Below are positions 35,621 through 44,741 of a stretch of DNA of 64,000 bases, piece after piece (the stretch's first letter is position 1; every line of letters starts with the position of its first letter). The stretch lies in assembly GCF_009026145.1 (NCBI RefSeq), contig NZ_WBUE01000002.1:186001-250000 (forward strand), in the 5' to 3' direction. The notes beneath the pieces were generated by a model. That model was not told where the DNA came from. It worked only from the letters and a program-made list of their open reading frames with translations, and made no database searches. The translations under genes and the position numbers were made by a program. The DNA is from Hyphomicrobium sp. (GTDB taxonomy: Bacteria; Pseudomonadota; Alphaproteobacteria; Rhizobiales; Hyphomicrobiaceae).

Positions 35621-36007
35621 TCAGACGCTAGGAGGTCGGAGAAGCGGGGGGATGAGAGAGTCGGCCGCAACCTGTGGCGCCGCGGGCAGCAGTCGCGAGC
35701 TTGCCACCCTGCTCTGTGGGGGCGCATCTGCTACGGGCGACGACAGAGGCTGGAAGCAGGTAACCAGGCAAGTGCCCATATCCGGGCACACCTTCTGCGG
35801 GCAATCAGGGCACGGGTTCGCGGGCTTATGGCAGGGCATCTGCTCGGATGCCGCTGCCGCAGACGTCGAAGTGGCCATCGCCAGGGCGACAGACGCCGTC
35901 ATCGGCATAGCAATAAGCGCCCCGAGCATGGCAAGCATGCCCAGGACCGCAAAACAGCGATGGAATAAACGTCTGCTCACGGGAAAAGACTGCCATACCT
36001 TCCGCAT
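35621..36007 (-). CDS. Exported Cys-rich protein upstream of the Cu efflux operon
   Basis: About 128 residues from ATG 36007; the tracked start at 36028 is TTG. A hydrophobic helix (CFAVLGMLAMLGALIAMPMT) is followed by MPCHKPANPCPDCPQKVCPD and MGTCLVTCF, seven cysteines with one His, then a variable tail. It is more divergent than the 27671/28533 pair but has the same layout of signal, Cys cluster and Pro-rich end. Metal binding is inferred. It lies 110 bases upstream of the FixH-like gene on the same strand, so it may share its promoter. Confidence 0.6.
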   Translation of the reverse strand: MRKVWQSFPVSRRLFHRCFAVLGMLAMLGALIAMPMTASVALAMATSTSAAAASEQMPCHKPANPCPDCPQKVCPDMGTCLVTCFQPLSSPVADAPPQSRVASSRLLPAAPQVAADSLIPPLLRPPSV

Positions 36008-36320
36008 CCACGCAAATGATACGTCCAATGGCGTTGCTGACCGGTGAATTAACCGTAACCTGTGGTGAGGTGCTTACGCTTTTCGTGGGGCAAGCGAACA
36101 CCGTCTGCTCTAGGTTGCCGTTCACGGCGCGTGGAGTGTGACTGGAGTTCCGCCGACAGCTGACCTCATCGACGGCTGCGTGATCCTCGCCGCGCCAGAT
36201 CCGTGAGAACGGGCATGACTCTCGAGTTCTACTAGCTCGTTGCAGTGCGAGATGCGTTCATTGCATCCAAACCCAAGAGTGCCAACATTAAACAAAGTGG
36301 CTCACAGGGATGAGCGGTTG

Positions 36321-36686
36321 ATGCGCATGCGGATCCTCAGATCGATCCTTGCCGCCCTTGTTAGCATTGGGCTCGTACTTGCGCCCATCCCTGGCGCCAG
36401 TGCGATTGGATCGATGCAGTCCGCAATGACCGACGACGCGGCGCACACCCCTAAGTCAACATCACCCATCAAAAAGTCTTGTCCCTGCTGCGATGTCGGC
36501 AAGTGCGTCGCGGCGGCGATGTGCACAATGAGCTGCGTGCAGTTCGCGTCCGCGCATGGCGGGGACCGGCGCATTTGGGACATCGAGGAGCTCGACCTCG
36601 CCTTCAAGGCGCTGCCGCGCGAAGGTGGGGAGGCTGAGCCGATCTTCACCTCCGGCGAAACGGACAGCTGGGCTGACTTCACGTGA
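36321..36686 (+). pseudogene. Chimeric ORF: Cys-rich exported protein joined to the end of an excisionase-like protein
   Basis: The ORF opens like the 27671 family (MRMRILRSILAALVSIGLVL, then KKSCPCCDVGKCVAAAMCTM). After about 36555 it turns into RRIWDIEELDLAFKALPREG and ends SGETDSWADFT, which is the usual C-terminus of small HTH/excisionase proteins preceding integrases in Alphaproteobacteria. Its stop overlaps a GTG start of the integrase fragment, as in the natural excisionase-integrase pair. So the junction near 36555 joins two unrelated genes in frame. Confidence 0.65.
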
Positions 36687-36842
36687 CGATCGTCAAGCTG
36701 AAGCACGTCGATGCCTTCACCGACCGCCACGGCCGTCGCCGCTACTATTTCCGCAAGGGCAAGGGTGCGCGCATCGCCTTGCCAGGGACGCCCGGATCTC
36801 CGGAATTCCTCGCCGCCTACCAGCGCGCCCTCAATGGCCAGC
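36683..36842 (+). pseudogene. Tyrosine recombinase (integrase) N-terminal fragment
   Basis: GTG start; the product begins MTIVKLKHVDAFTDRHGRRR, then YYFRKGKGARIALPGTPGSP and EFLAAYQRAL. This is the typical N-terminal strand and core-binding start of Rhizobiales phage-type integrases. Homology ends near 36842, where IstB sequence begins in another frame. The catalytic domain is gone. Confidence 0.8.
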
Positions 36843-36845
36843 CCA

Positions 36846-37095
36846 CTGCGACGTCGCCGAAGGTACGCACCGCAGCGTTGCCGAGTGGGGCACCGTGTTC
36901 GCCGATCCGGTCGTGGCGACCGCCATCCTCGACCGGCTGCTGCACCACAGCCACGTGCTGACGATCCGCGGCGACAGCTACCGGCTCCGCGCCAAGCGCA
37001 AGAGCGGCCTCATCAAGCCGCCCGCCGGTGACGGGCCTGCGGTCGGCTCCGCCTCCCTTCGTCCCGCCACCGGTGATCATCAACCGACACCATGA
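36846..37095 (+). mobile_element. IstB (IS21 helper ATPase) C-terminal fragment
   Basis: In the frame of ORF 36556-37095, the sequence SVAEWGTVFADPVVATAILD then RLLHHSHVLTIRGDSYRLRA and KRKSGLIKPPA is the C-terminus of an IS21-family IstB. The ATPase motifs are absent. Its left end is the junction with the integrase fragment; its right end abuts the inverted repeat of the next IS. Confidence 0.85.
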
Positions 37096-37133
37096 CCCAA
37101 GTGAGAGCAGTTCTTCATGACGCAAAGGGGCGC

Positions 37134-38812
37134 ATTGCCTCATCAAAGTTGTTACCGAATAAGCTGACCGTCACGGGTGCGGGGCCGCCGGGGAATCAGG
37201 TCGCTGGCGCCCATGATGGGGCGGATCAGCATGCGCGCACGGCGCGAACTCGTGGCCGCGGTAGCGGACCGCTATCGCATGGCGGAGCGGATGGAGAAGG
37301 GCCGGATCCTCGACGAGCTCACGGCCGTGACCGGGTGGCACCGCAAGCATGCCGTGCGGGTGCTCAACCCGGAGAGGGCACGGCCGAGGATGCGGCGACC
37401 GCCGCGACGGATCTACAGCGAGGCCATTCGCGACGCGCTGATCGCCCTGTGGGAGGCTTCCGATCGCGTGTGCGGGAAGCGTCTCAAGGTCATGATCCCG
37501 GTCCTGCTGCCGGCGCTGGAACGCCACGGACGACTGAACCTCGGCGAGGCCGATCGAGCTCTCGTGCTGACGGCCAGCGCGGCAATGATCGACCGGATGC
37601 TGCGCGACGTTCGCATCGCGGCCCGTGGCGGCCGGCGCCGGCGCGCAGGATTCTCATCGGCGGTGCGTCGTGAGGTGCCAATTCGGACCTTCAACGACTG
37701 GGGCGATCCGCCACCGGGCTTCTGCGAGGCCGATCTCGTCGCGCACGGCGGCGTGTCGGTCACCGGCGCGTTCATCCAGACGTTGACGATCGTCGACGTA
37801 GCCACCGGCTGGACCGAATGCTTGCCGTTGTTGGTTCGCCAGGCGACGCTGGTCGTGCAGGCGATCGAGCGGGCACAGAGCCTCTTTCCCTGGCTGATCT
37901 GCGGGCTCGATTTCGACAACGACAGCGCGTTCATGAACGATGTCGTGGTGCCCTGGTGCCGGGCGCACGGCATCGCGGTCACGCGCTCGCGCGCCTATAA
38001 GAAGAACGACCAGGCCTTTGTCGAGCAGAAGAACGGGGCAGTGGTCCGCCGATTGGTCGGCTACGGCCGGTTCGAGGGCATCGAGGCGACGCGCGCGCTG
38101 GCACGCCTCTTTGCTGCGGCGCGGCTCTACGTGAACTTCTTCCAGCCCTCCTTCAAGCTGAGGGAGAAAGCGGCGCGAGGGTGCCAAAATCATCAAGCGC
38201 TACCACGCGCCGGCGACACCCTGCGAGCGCGCTCTGGCACACCCGGCGATCAACAAGGCCATCAAACGCAAGCTGCGCGAGATGCGGCGCGGTCTGGATC
38301 CGGTCGCCTTGCTGGCGGAGGTGCGCGAGGCCCAGGCGCAACTGGGCAAGCGCGTCGACCGACGCGCCGGATCGCCAATCGAGTCACCTACCAACGAGGC
38401 GACGTTCACGAGCTTCGCCGAAGGGCTTGGCAAGGCGTGGGAAACGGGTGAGCGGCGGGCCATACATCGCCGGCCCTACGTCCGGCGCAAGCCCGTGCCG
38501 CGGCGCGCCTCGATGCTGGACCCGTACGTCGCCACGATCGAGGCATGGCTCGCGGCCGAGCCACACCTCACGGCTGTCGCCATCATAGATCGGCTTCGTC
38601 GATGCACGCCGGATGCCTTCGGCGACCGGCAGCTGCGCACGCTGCAGCGTTTCGTGAAGTCCTGGCGAGCCAGGACCGCCAAGCTGCTGATCGACGGTGC
38701 GGAGGCGGTGATCAACATCGACGCGCCTGCTTCCGTCCCGGCCGGGACGGAAGCAGGCAGAACGCACCAAACACCGATGCCACGCCTCGGTAACATTGCT
38801 CCGTGAGGCAAT
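37134..38812 (+). mobile_element. Insertion sequence with integrase-core transposase, bounded by inverted repeats
   Basis: The left end ATTGCCTCATCAAAG then GTTACCGA and the right end, read inverted, ATTGCCTCACGGAG then GTTACCGA give imperfect terminal inverted repeats of about 24 bases around one transposase gene. No clear target-site duplication was seen. The IS interrupts nothing obvious but abuts the IstB relic. Confidence 0.75.
37213..38806 (+). pseudogene. Integrase-core (DDE) transposase with a frameshift
   Basis: The first part (MMGRISMRARRELVAAVADR on) has an HTH region and an rve-type catalytic core: D in CEADLVAHGG, D in GLDFDNDSAFMND, E in FVEQKNGAVV. Near 38165 the frame must shift by one to continue REGAKIIKRYHAPATPCE, then MRRGLDPVALLAEVREA up to the stop inside the right inverted repeat. 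Total length would be about 530 residues. A frameshift near the end of the core probably inactivates it, although programmed frameshifting cannot be excluded by reading alone. Confidence 0.75.
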
Positions 38813-38894
38813 ACGAGGGGGCAGTTCTGGATGGCGTTTGACAGTGTAGTGATAGGATGAGCTGCTGAGAAACCGCTTACATCGGAGAGAAGCT

Positions 38895-39104
38895 ATGGCC
38901 GATCACGTGTACAAGCACATCCAACTCACGGGGACGTCCGCGGTCTCAAGCGACGATGCGATTCGGGCCGCAATTGCCAAGGCCGCGAAGACGGTACGTG
39001 GGATGCGCTGGTTCGAGGTGATCGAAACACGAGGACATATCGAGGACGGCGCCATCAACCACTGGCAGGTTTCAATCAGAGTGGGATTCACGCTGGAAGA
39101 CTAA
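38895..39104 (+). CDS. Dodecin family protein (second)
   Basis: A 69-residue dodecin: VYKHIQLTGTSAVSSDDAIR, RWFEVIETRGHIEDGAINHW and QVSIRVGFTLED match the beta1-alpha-beta2-beta3 layout and the Trp involved in flavin stacking. The ribosome site GGAGAGAAGCT precedes ATG. It shares only moderate similarity with the dodecin at 23057, so they are old paralogues. It follows the IS right end by about 80 bases. Confidence 0.9.
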   Translation: MADHVYKHIQLTGTSAVSSDDAIRAAIAKAAKTVRGMRWFEVIETRGHIEDGAINHWQVSIRVGFTLED

Positions 39105-39119
39105 CTCGGTGAACCGGTC

Positions 39120-39250
39120 ACCGGGGGCGCTAGCGCTGTCTTGCTCTTGGAAGGTGGGGAGGATGCGGACAGTGGCGGATTTGGTTTGGGTGGTTTTTCT
39201 CAGCCGAACCGCTTCCGCCGGATCAACGATGTTCGCGCAGCTCATTCGAG
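39120..39250 (-). pseudogene. Fragment related to the end of the 40952 gene
   Basis: The minus frame reads KTTQTKSATVRILPTFQEQ, matching TTLTKTATVRIIPTFQEK at the C-terminus of the protein encoded at 40952. Nothing upstream aligns for more than a few residues. A third trace (ILPTFSAKR) lies at about 40905-40940. So the same gene end occurs three times within 2 kb. Confidence 0.6.
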
Positions 39251-39354
39251 ACCTTTCGCCCAGTCGTCCCATGCGTGCCAGCACTCTTACTCCCGTCACG
39301 TTCTCACGTGACGAGCCGGTGGGATGAGGCCGGGCGTTGTGATATAATTTCGAT

Positions 39355-39582
39355 ATGATCAAGGTGCTGGAGGATGCCCTCAAAAAAGTGCGGGAACTGC
39401 CGGAGGAGCGGCAGGAGTTCGCCGCGGAGGTCCTGGAGACGATCGTCGCACAAGACGATGGCGTATATCACCTGACCGACGAAGACCGCACCGAGGTGCG
39501 CGCAGGGCTCGCCGAAATCGAGCGCGGGGAAATCGCGAGCGACGAAGACGTTGCGGCCATGTGGAAGCGCTTCGGTCTATGA
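39355..39582 (+). CDS. Antitoxin of a ParDE/RelBE-like pair
   Basis: A 75-residue acidic protein (MIKVLEDALKKVRELPEERQ, EFAAEVLETI, C-terminal DEDVAAMWKRFGL). The size, helical N-terminus and disordered acidic tail fit a type II antitoxin, and its stop overlaps the toxin start by ATGA. Antitoxins of this class usually repress their own operon. The sequence before the start (GTGATATAATTTCGAT) has a TATAAT-like -10 element. Confidence 0.8.
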   Translation: MIKVLEDALKKVRELPEERQEFAAEVLETIVAQDDGVYHLTDEDRTEVRAGLAEIERGEIASDEDVAAMWKRFGL

Positions 39583-39851
39583 CCCTGCGGTATTCGGCGC
39601 GAGCGCGCACACAGATCGATTACATTTTCGGTTGGTTGTCGGAGCGGAATGTTGGTGCAGCCCACGACGTAGTGTCGGCGATTGCGGGAGTTCTCAAAGC
39701 AGTCTCGAAGTGGCCGGAGATGGGGAAGGCGACTGAAGAAGGGGACGTGCGCGTCGTGATCGTGCCGCGCTATTTGTTTCGCATTTTCTATCGCGTCGAA
39801 GGCGACACTATTTTCGTCATTCGAGTGCTGCACCCGAGGCAGGAGCGGTAA
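39579..39851 (+). CDS. ParE/RelE-superfamily toxin
   Basis: A 90-residue protein: LRYSARARTQIDYIFGWLSE, the central EEGDVRVVIVPRYLFRIFYR and the C-terminal FVIRVLHPRQER are typical of the ParE/RelE fold, including the Arg/Tyr block and the final HxRQ. ParE members poison gyrase, RelE members cut mRNA; which applies cannot be told here. Co-translated with the antitoxin by a four-base overlap. Such pairs often stabilise islands. Confidence 0.88.
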   Translation: MTLRYSARARTQIDYIFGWLSERNVGAAHDVVSAIAGVLKAVSKWPEMGKATEEGDVRVVIVPRYLFRIFYRVEGDTIFVIRVLHPRQER

Positions 39852-39883
39852 GCGGGCACGTGTCCAATGTGTCGCAGAGCCGC

Positions 39884-39897
39884 TTGACCTAGATCAA
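39884..39897 (+). promoter_or_regulatory. FNR/FixK-type box upstream of the CBS gene
   Basis: TTGACCTAGATCAA matches the FNR/FixK consensus TTGAT-N4-ATCAA with one mismatch. Its centre lies about 124 bases before the CBS start, leaving room for a class II promoter with an 80-base leader. It implies induction at low oxygen. Confidence 0.65.
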
Positions 39898-40014
39898 AGC
39901 ACCTCAGGGGAAAGAGGAAAACGCTTCACTAGCTTTTGCAGCGGCGCATGGACTGAGCTCGAGTCTAATGTGCATGCTGCAAGTATCGGGAAACTCTTGG
40001 AGAGGAGACGCCCG

Positions 40015-40458
40015 ATGACCATCATCAATCAACTTCTGAAAGTGAAGGGGCACGGCTGCTTTTCGGTCGGGCCCGGCGAAACCGTGTATGCGGCCATAGA
40101 GAAAATGGCGGAGAAGAATGTCGGGTCAGTGCTCGTGATGGATAGGGCAACGCTCGTCGGCATCTTCACCGAACGTGATTATGCGCGGAACGTTGTGCTC
40201 AAGGGCAGGAGTTCTCCGCAGACCCTCGTCAGAGACATCATGTCAACAGAGCTCGCATGCGTGGCGCCTGACGATACTGTCGAGGACTGCATGGCACTCA
40301 TGACGGAAACACGCGTACGCCATCTGCCCGTCGTTGAGGATGAAGCCGTGGTGGGCGTCATCTCGATCGGAGATCTGGTCAAGAGCATCATCGATGACCA
40401 GCGTTTTATGATCGACCAGTTGGAGACCTACATCAGCGGCGAGGTCTATGTGCATTGA
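40015..40458 (+). CDS. Tandem CBS-domain protein
   Basis: A 147-residue protein of two CBS motifs: KVKGHGCFSVGPGETVYAAI with GSVLVMDRATLVGIFTERDY, and TLVRDIMSTELACVAPDDTV with RVRHLPVVEDEAVVGVISIG. The pair forms a Bateman module that senses adenosyl ligands. The ribosome site GGAGAGGAGACG fixes the start at ATG 40015. Stand-alone CBS proteins of this type are often in FixK/FNR regulons of Rhizobiales, in line with the box upstream. The partner is unknown. Confidence 0.9.
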   Translation: MTIINQLLKVKGHGCFSVGPGETVYAAIEKMAEKNVGSVLVMDRATLVGIFTERDYARNVVLKGRSSPQTLVRDIMSTELACVAPDDTVEDCMALMTETRVRHLPVVEDEAVVGVISIGDLVKSIIDDQRFMIDQLETYISGEVYVH

Positions 40459-40527
40459 CGCCATGCCGCGGGTGTCGGGTGAGCTCGGATATCCTGTTTG
40501 GAGTGCCATCCCAAAGGAGGGCCAAAA

Positions 40528-40821
40528 ATGAGCGGGCTTAGCGATCATCAGCCGATGCTTACTTGGTATCTTGATTGCCCCGAGTTGATGGCTCGCATGA
40601 TGGAGCGCGCGGGTGTGAGCCCGACCGAGGCTGCCCGCGTCGATGGCGGCCTCGCCTGGCTAGAAGCCCGGACCAAATGCATCTACTGTCGCCATGTCGG
40701 GAAATGCTGCAATTGGCCCGAGGGCTCAGACACGCGCAGCACGCCGGCAGATTTCTGTCTTAACTTTGAGTTCTTCGGTTCCTGTGCGGAGCACCCGTCT
40801 GCTCGCATCTGCGATCACTGA
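40528..40821 (+). CDS. DUF6455-like Cys protein (first of two)
   Basis: A 97-residue protein with ribosome site AAAGGAGG. Conserved core RVDGGLAWLEARTKCIYCRH, then KCCNWPEG and DFCLNFEFFGSC. Six cysteines, two as CxxC, suggest a small zinc or iron-sulfur site. It matches the DUF6455 family as I recall it, function unknown. A paralogue is at 50549; both lie near FNR/FixK boxes. Confidence 0.75.
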   Translation: MSGLSDHQPMLTWYLDCPELMARMMERAGVSPTEAARVDGGLAWLEARTKCIYCRHVGKCCNWPEGSDTRSTPADFCLNFEFFGSCAEHPSARICDH

Positions 40822-40951
40822 TGCCCGTCAGCCCATTGGCAGCGGGCAGCTGCCGCCGCGGCATAGGGCATCAGCGAGGGCAGCGGCCACGAAAGGCCGC
40901 CCTTTTTGCGCTTCGCGGAGAAGGTGGGGAGGATGCAGATTTCAAGGGAGG

Positions 40952-41510
40952 TCATTTCTCCTGGAATGTTGGGATGATGCGGACGGTGGCGGTTTTGGTG
41001 AGGGTGGTGCCGTCGAGCGCGAGGCACGAGAGCGTGTAGGTGGTCTCGCCGGTGATGGGTTTGGAGAGGTTGCCGCCGAGCGGGGATTGAAGGCCACTCC
41101 AGCTGTCGCCGTTTTGTCCTTGCACGGTGCAGCTCTGCACGTTGGCGGCGCTCCAGTTCACGTTGGTGGTGTTGCCGGTTCTGACGAGCGAAGGGATGAC
41201 GCGCAGGTCGAGGTTGGGGAGGAGTTGGACGGTGCCGAGCCCTCCGCTGGTATCCCCGCCGCTGTTGTCGTTCTCGTTGAGATCAACGGTCGCTGAGGCG
41301 GTGCACGAGAAAGAGATGCTCGCCCAGCCGGGGGAGTTGCCGTTCTGGTCTTGCGCGAGGACCTTGACCGTCTTTGCGCCGGCAATGGCGTAGGTGCGGC
41401 TCGGACATTTCAAGCCTGTGCACGTGAAGAGCCCACAGTCGCAGCGTACGCCCCCGGTGAAGGCCGTCTTGCGGACGAGGAAGACATAGGTCCTGTTGGT
41501 GACAGTTGGT
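40952..41510 (-). pseudogene. C-terminal part of an exported Ig-like/Cys protein, 5' end lost
   Basis: The open frame reads from VTNRTYVFLVRKTAFTGGVR through CDCGLFTCTGLKCPSRTY to ATVRIIPTFQEK. It has Ser/Thr/Asn-rich beta repeats (NVQSCTVQGQNGDSW, TYTLSCLALDGTTL), like secreted PKD/Ig-type domains. A stop lies just upstream at about 41510 and the IS66 relic begins at once, so the signal and N-terminal part were cut off. The ATG at 41413 could give a shorter product but has no clear ribosome site. Confidence 0.6.
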
Positions 41511-41535
41511 CACGATTGGGGATTGTTCCGTGCCT

Positions 41536-41964
41536 ATGTCTGGAGATAGGTCCTCGCGGCGCTACGATATCGTTGCCGAGAGTCGGGGGCGGTGGAGCAA
41601 GTCCGAGAAGGAAGCCGTTGCCGCCGAGGCTGCCGCGCCGGATGTCAATGTCTCGGCGATTGCCCGCCGGCATGGCATCAGCCCGAGCCTTCTTTTCCGC
41701 TGGATCAAGATCCATGGACCTCGACCTGGCGAGCCGGCCAAGGCCGCGCCGGCCTTCCTACCTGTGGCACTGCCGTCACCAGGAGTGATCGAGCCCTCGG
41801 AACCCACGGGCCATCCCAGCAAGCGAAGCGGCCGGACCTGTCGCGCGTCCTCGCCCTCTGATGGGCGCATCGAGATCGAACTTTGCAACGGGCGGCTCCT
41901 GCGTGTCGGCACTTGCGTAGATGCGGTGACGCTCAAGCGCCTGATCGACGTCCTGGAGGCGTGA
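41536..41964 (+). CDS. tnpA: IS66 TnpA
   Basis: A 142-residue HTH protein of the IS66 accessory type: RGRWSKSEKEAVAAEAAAPD, then SAIARRHGISPSLLFRWIKI and a C-terminal block RIEIELCNGRLLRVG. Start taken at ATG 41536 (tracked ORF begins at GTG 41506). It ends with a TGATG overlap into tnpB, as usual in IS66 elements. Confidence 0.88.
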   Translation: MSGDRSSRRYDIVAESRGRWSKSEKEAVAAEAAAPDVNVSAIARRHGISPSLLFRWIKIHGPRPGEPAKAAPAFLPVALPSPGVIEPSEPTGHPSKRSGRTCRASSPSDGRIEIELCNGRLLRVGTCVDAVTLKRLIDVLEA

Positions 41965-42311
41965 TGATTCCGGTCCCCTCCGGCGTGCGCGTGTGGATCG
42001 CGAGCGGGTACACCGACATGAGAAAGGGTTTTGCCTCGCTGGCTCTGCTTGTGCAGGAGAAGCTGGCCAAGGATCCGCACGGCGGGCACCTGTTCGTGTT
42101 CCGGGGACGCCGCGGCGACCTCATCAAGATCATCTGGCATGACGGGCAGGGCGCCTGCCTGTTCGCGAAACGGCTCGAGCGCGGTCGCTTCATCTGGCCG
42201 ACGCCTTCGGAAGGCGCGGTGCCGATGACGCGGGCCCAGCTCGGCTACATGCTCGAGGGGATCGATTGGCGGGCGCCGCAGCAGACGTGGCGGCCCGAGA
42301 TCGCGGGGTGA
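41964..42311 (+). CDS. tnpB: IS66 Orf2 family protein TnpB
   Basis: A 115-residue protein with the IS66 Orf2 signature: MIPVPSGVRVWIASGYTDMR, KGFASLALLVQEKL, and LFVFRGRRGDLIKIIWHDGQ. It is intact and required with TnpA for IS66 transposition in studied elements. The start is the ATG overlapping the tnpA stop. Confidence 0.93.
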   Translation: MIPVPSGVRVWIASGYTDMRKGFASLALLVQEKLAKDPHGGHLFVFRGRRGDLIKIIWHDGQGACLFAKRLERGRFIWPTPSEGAVPMTRAQLGYMLEGIDWRAPQQTWRPEIAG

Positions 42312-42400
42312 CTGAACACGTGTGACCTCGGCGACTCGCGTCGTGGATTATCATTGCGAGTCCACCCAGACGATGAGCGAGGCAGCTATGATCATGGGCT

Positions 42401-43979
42401 ATGGCACTCGATCCCAGGCAGCTTCCCAATGACATCGCGACGTTGAAGGCGATGCTCATTGCCTCCGAGAGCCGGGCCGAGGCCGCCGAGACGCGCGCCA
42501 TCGACCTCGACGCCGAGATCGCCAATCTGAAGCTGACCATCGCCAAGATGCAGCGCGAGGCGTTCGGCTCGAACTCCGAGAGGAGCGCCAAGCTCCTCGA
42601 TCAGCTCGAGCTGCAGCTCGCCGAGCTCGTCGAGAGAAAGGCCGAGAACGAGACAGCAACCGCGGTCGCCCATCCTGCCGCTTCTGCGAAGGCCGACAGC
42701 CGCAAGCCAGTGCGCAGGCCGTTGCCGGAGCACCTTCCGCGCGAGCGGCTTGTGCATCCCGCACCGGCAGTCTGCCCTTGCTGCTCGGGGACGAAGTTCC
42801 GCAAGCTCGGCGAGGACGCGATGGAGACGCTCGAGCGCGTCCGGCGCATTGGAAGGTCATCGTGCACGTGCGCGAGCGCCTCGCCTGCCGGACCTGCGAC
42901 ACGATTGTCCAGACGCCAGCGCCTTCGCATCCGATCGCACGCGGCCGCGCGGGACCGAACCTGCTCGCCAATGTACTGTTCGGCAAGTTCGCGGCGCACC
43001 TTCCCTTGAACCGGCAGAGCAAATCTATGCGAACGAGGGCGTCGATCTCGACATCTCGACGCTTGCCGACTGGGTGGGCGCGTGCGCGGCGACGCTAATG
43101 CCTCTGCGCGATGAGATCGAGAAGCACGCCCTCGCCGCCGGTCGCGTCCACGCCGATGACACCACCGTCCCGGTGTTGGCCAGGGGCAAGTGCACGACGG
43201 GACGGTTGTGGACTTACGTGAGGGACGACAAGCCATTCGCTGGCACAGCCGCACCGGCAGCTCTCTATCACTACTCGCCCAACCGCGATGGCGCCCATCC
43301 CGAGACGCATCTGGCCAGCTACACTGGCCCCCTGCAGGCCGATGCCTACGCCGGCTTCAACGGGCTCTACGTCGAAGGCCGCAAGCCGGGACCGATCATC
43401 GAGGCTGCGTGCTGAGCGCACGGGCGACGTAAGTTCTTCGAGTTGGCCGAGCTAAAGAAGGCACCGATCGCCATCGAAGCCGTGAGGCGCATCGATGCTC
43501 TGTTCGCCATCGAGCGCGAGATCAACGGCAAACCGCCGGACGAGCGGCTGGCGGTGCGCCGCGAGCGATCGAAACCCTTGGTCGACGACCTCGAGCAATG
43601 GCTGAGAGAGGCGCGCAAGAGGCTTTCCTCCAAGAACCCACTGGCCAAGGCCATGGACTACACCCTGAAGCGTTGGGACGCCTTCACGCGCTTCCTGGAC
43701 GACGGCCGCATCTGCATGAGCAACAACGCCGCGGAGCGGGCTGTGCGCGGCATCGCCGTTGGCCGGCGCAACTGGACCTTTTGCGGCTCGGATGCCGGAG
43801 GCCGTCGCGCCGCCGTCATGTACACGCTGATCGAGACCTGCAAGCTCAACGGCGTCGACCCGCGCGCCTGGCTCGCCGACGTCTTGGCTCGCATCGCCAC
43901 CCACCCCGTGAGCCGCATCGGCGAGCTTATGCCGTGGGCTTGGACGGCGACGCACGCCCATCAGGCTCAAGCCGCCTGA
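42401..43979 (+). pseudogene. tnpC: IS66 TnpC transposase with two frameshifts and a nonsense codon
   Basis: The pieces read in order: leucine-zipper start (LPNDIATLKAMLIASESRAE), Cys block (VCPCCSGTKFRKLGEDAMET), frame change near 42838 to AHWKVIVHVRERLACRTCDT, a second change near 43020 to IYANEGVDLDISTLADWVGA, then catalytic HADDTTVPVLARGK and TGPLQADAYAGFNGLY. At 43413 EAAC is followed by TGA where the family has Trp (EAACWAHGRRKFFEL). The last third to ICMSNNAAERAVRGIAVGRR is intact. The element is therefore dead. Confidence 0.9.
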
Positions 43980-44010
43980 TCAGGCCGCTATACTCCCGGG
44001 CCTTGGCCGG

Positions 44011-44700
44011 ATGCGTACGTCGCAGCTGGTGAGGACTATGCTCATCGCGCGCAAGAAATTCGTCGACCACATGCTGTCGATTGAGCTCACCATCCGAGGC
44101 TTGCTCAAGGTGCATGGGCTCAAGTTCGGCGCCCCGCATCGCAGCACGTTTGCGGCGAAAGTCGAGAAGCTTCTCGCCGACGCCCCCGAGCTGAGCGCGG
44201 CGATCGAGCCGTTGCTCGAAGCACGCAACGTCATGCGCAAGCAAAAGGTGATCCTCGACCGGCGACTGCATCAGATGGCGCGCAAGGACGAAGTCTGCAA
44301 GCGACTGATGACCGTACCCGGGATCGGGCCGATCATCAGCCTAGCCTACAAGGCGACCATCGACGACCCGAGCCGGTTCCAATCATCCAAGGCGGTCGCA
44401 GCGCATATCGGTCTGAGGCCGCGCATCTATCAATCGGTCGAGCTCGATCGATCGGGCAACATCAGTAAGTGCGGAGATAAGTTTTTGCGACACGCACTGT
44501 ACGAAGCCGCCAACTCACACCTGCGCATCAGCCGGAAGCGCTCTGTTTTGAAAGCGTGGGGACTAAAGCTCGCCAAGCGGGTGGGCAACAAGAAGGCTCT
44601 CGTCGCGGTGGCGCGCAAGCTCGCGATCACAATGCACCGCATGTGGGTCACCGGCTCGGATTTTCAACATGGAGGGCCCGAGATCGAGGCCGCCGCGTAA
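44011..44700 (+). mobile_element. IS110-family transposase, N-terminally truncated
   Basis: 229 codons covering the C-terminal Transposase_20 half: MTVPGIGPIISLAYKATIDD, AAHIGLRPRIYQSVELDRSG, ISKCGDKFLRHALYEAANSH and the end [20 protein letters not shown]. The N-terminal DEDD nuclease part is missing, being cut at the junction with the IS66 right end (about 43985-44010), so it is not functional by itself. The same C-terminal end occurs as a relic at 22650. Confidence 0.9.
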
Positions 44701-44741
44701 GAATGTCCTCGTAGCGTACCCCGCTTTGCCGAGGACGTGGG

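Larger units (their letters stand above)
41515..43990 (+). mobile_element. IS66-family element, decayed
   Basis: Carries the characteristic tnpA-tnpB-tnpC order. tnpC is broken by two frameshifts and one nonsense codon. Terminal inverted repeats were not identified with confidence, so the limits are approximate; the right end is joined to a truncated IS110 gene. Confidence 0.8.
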
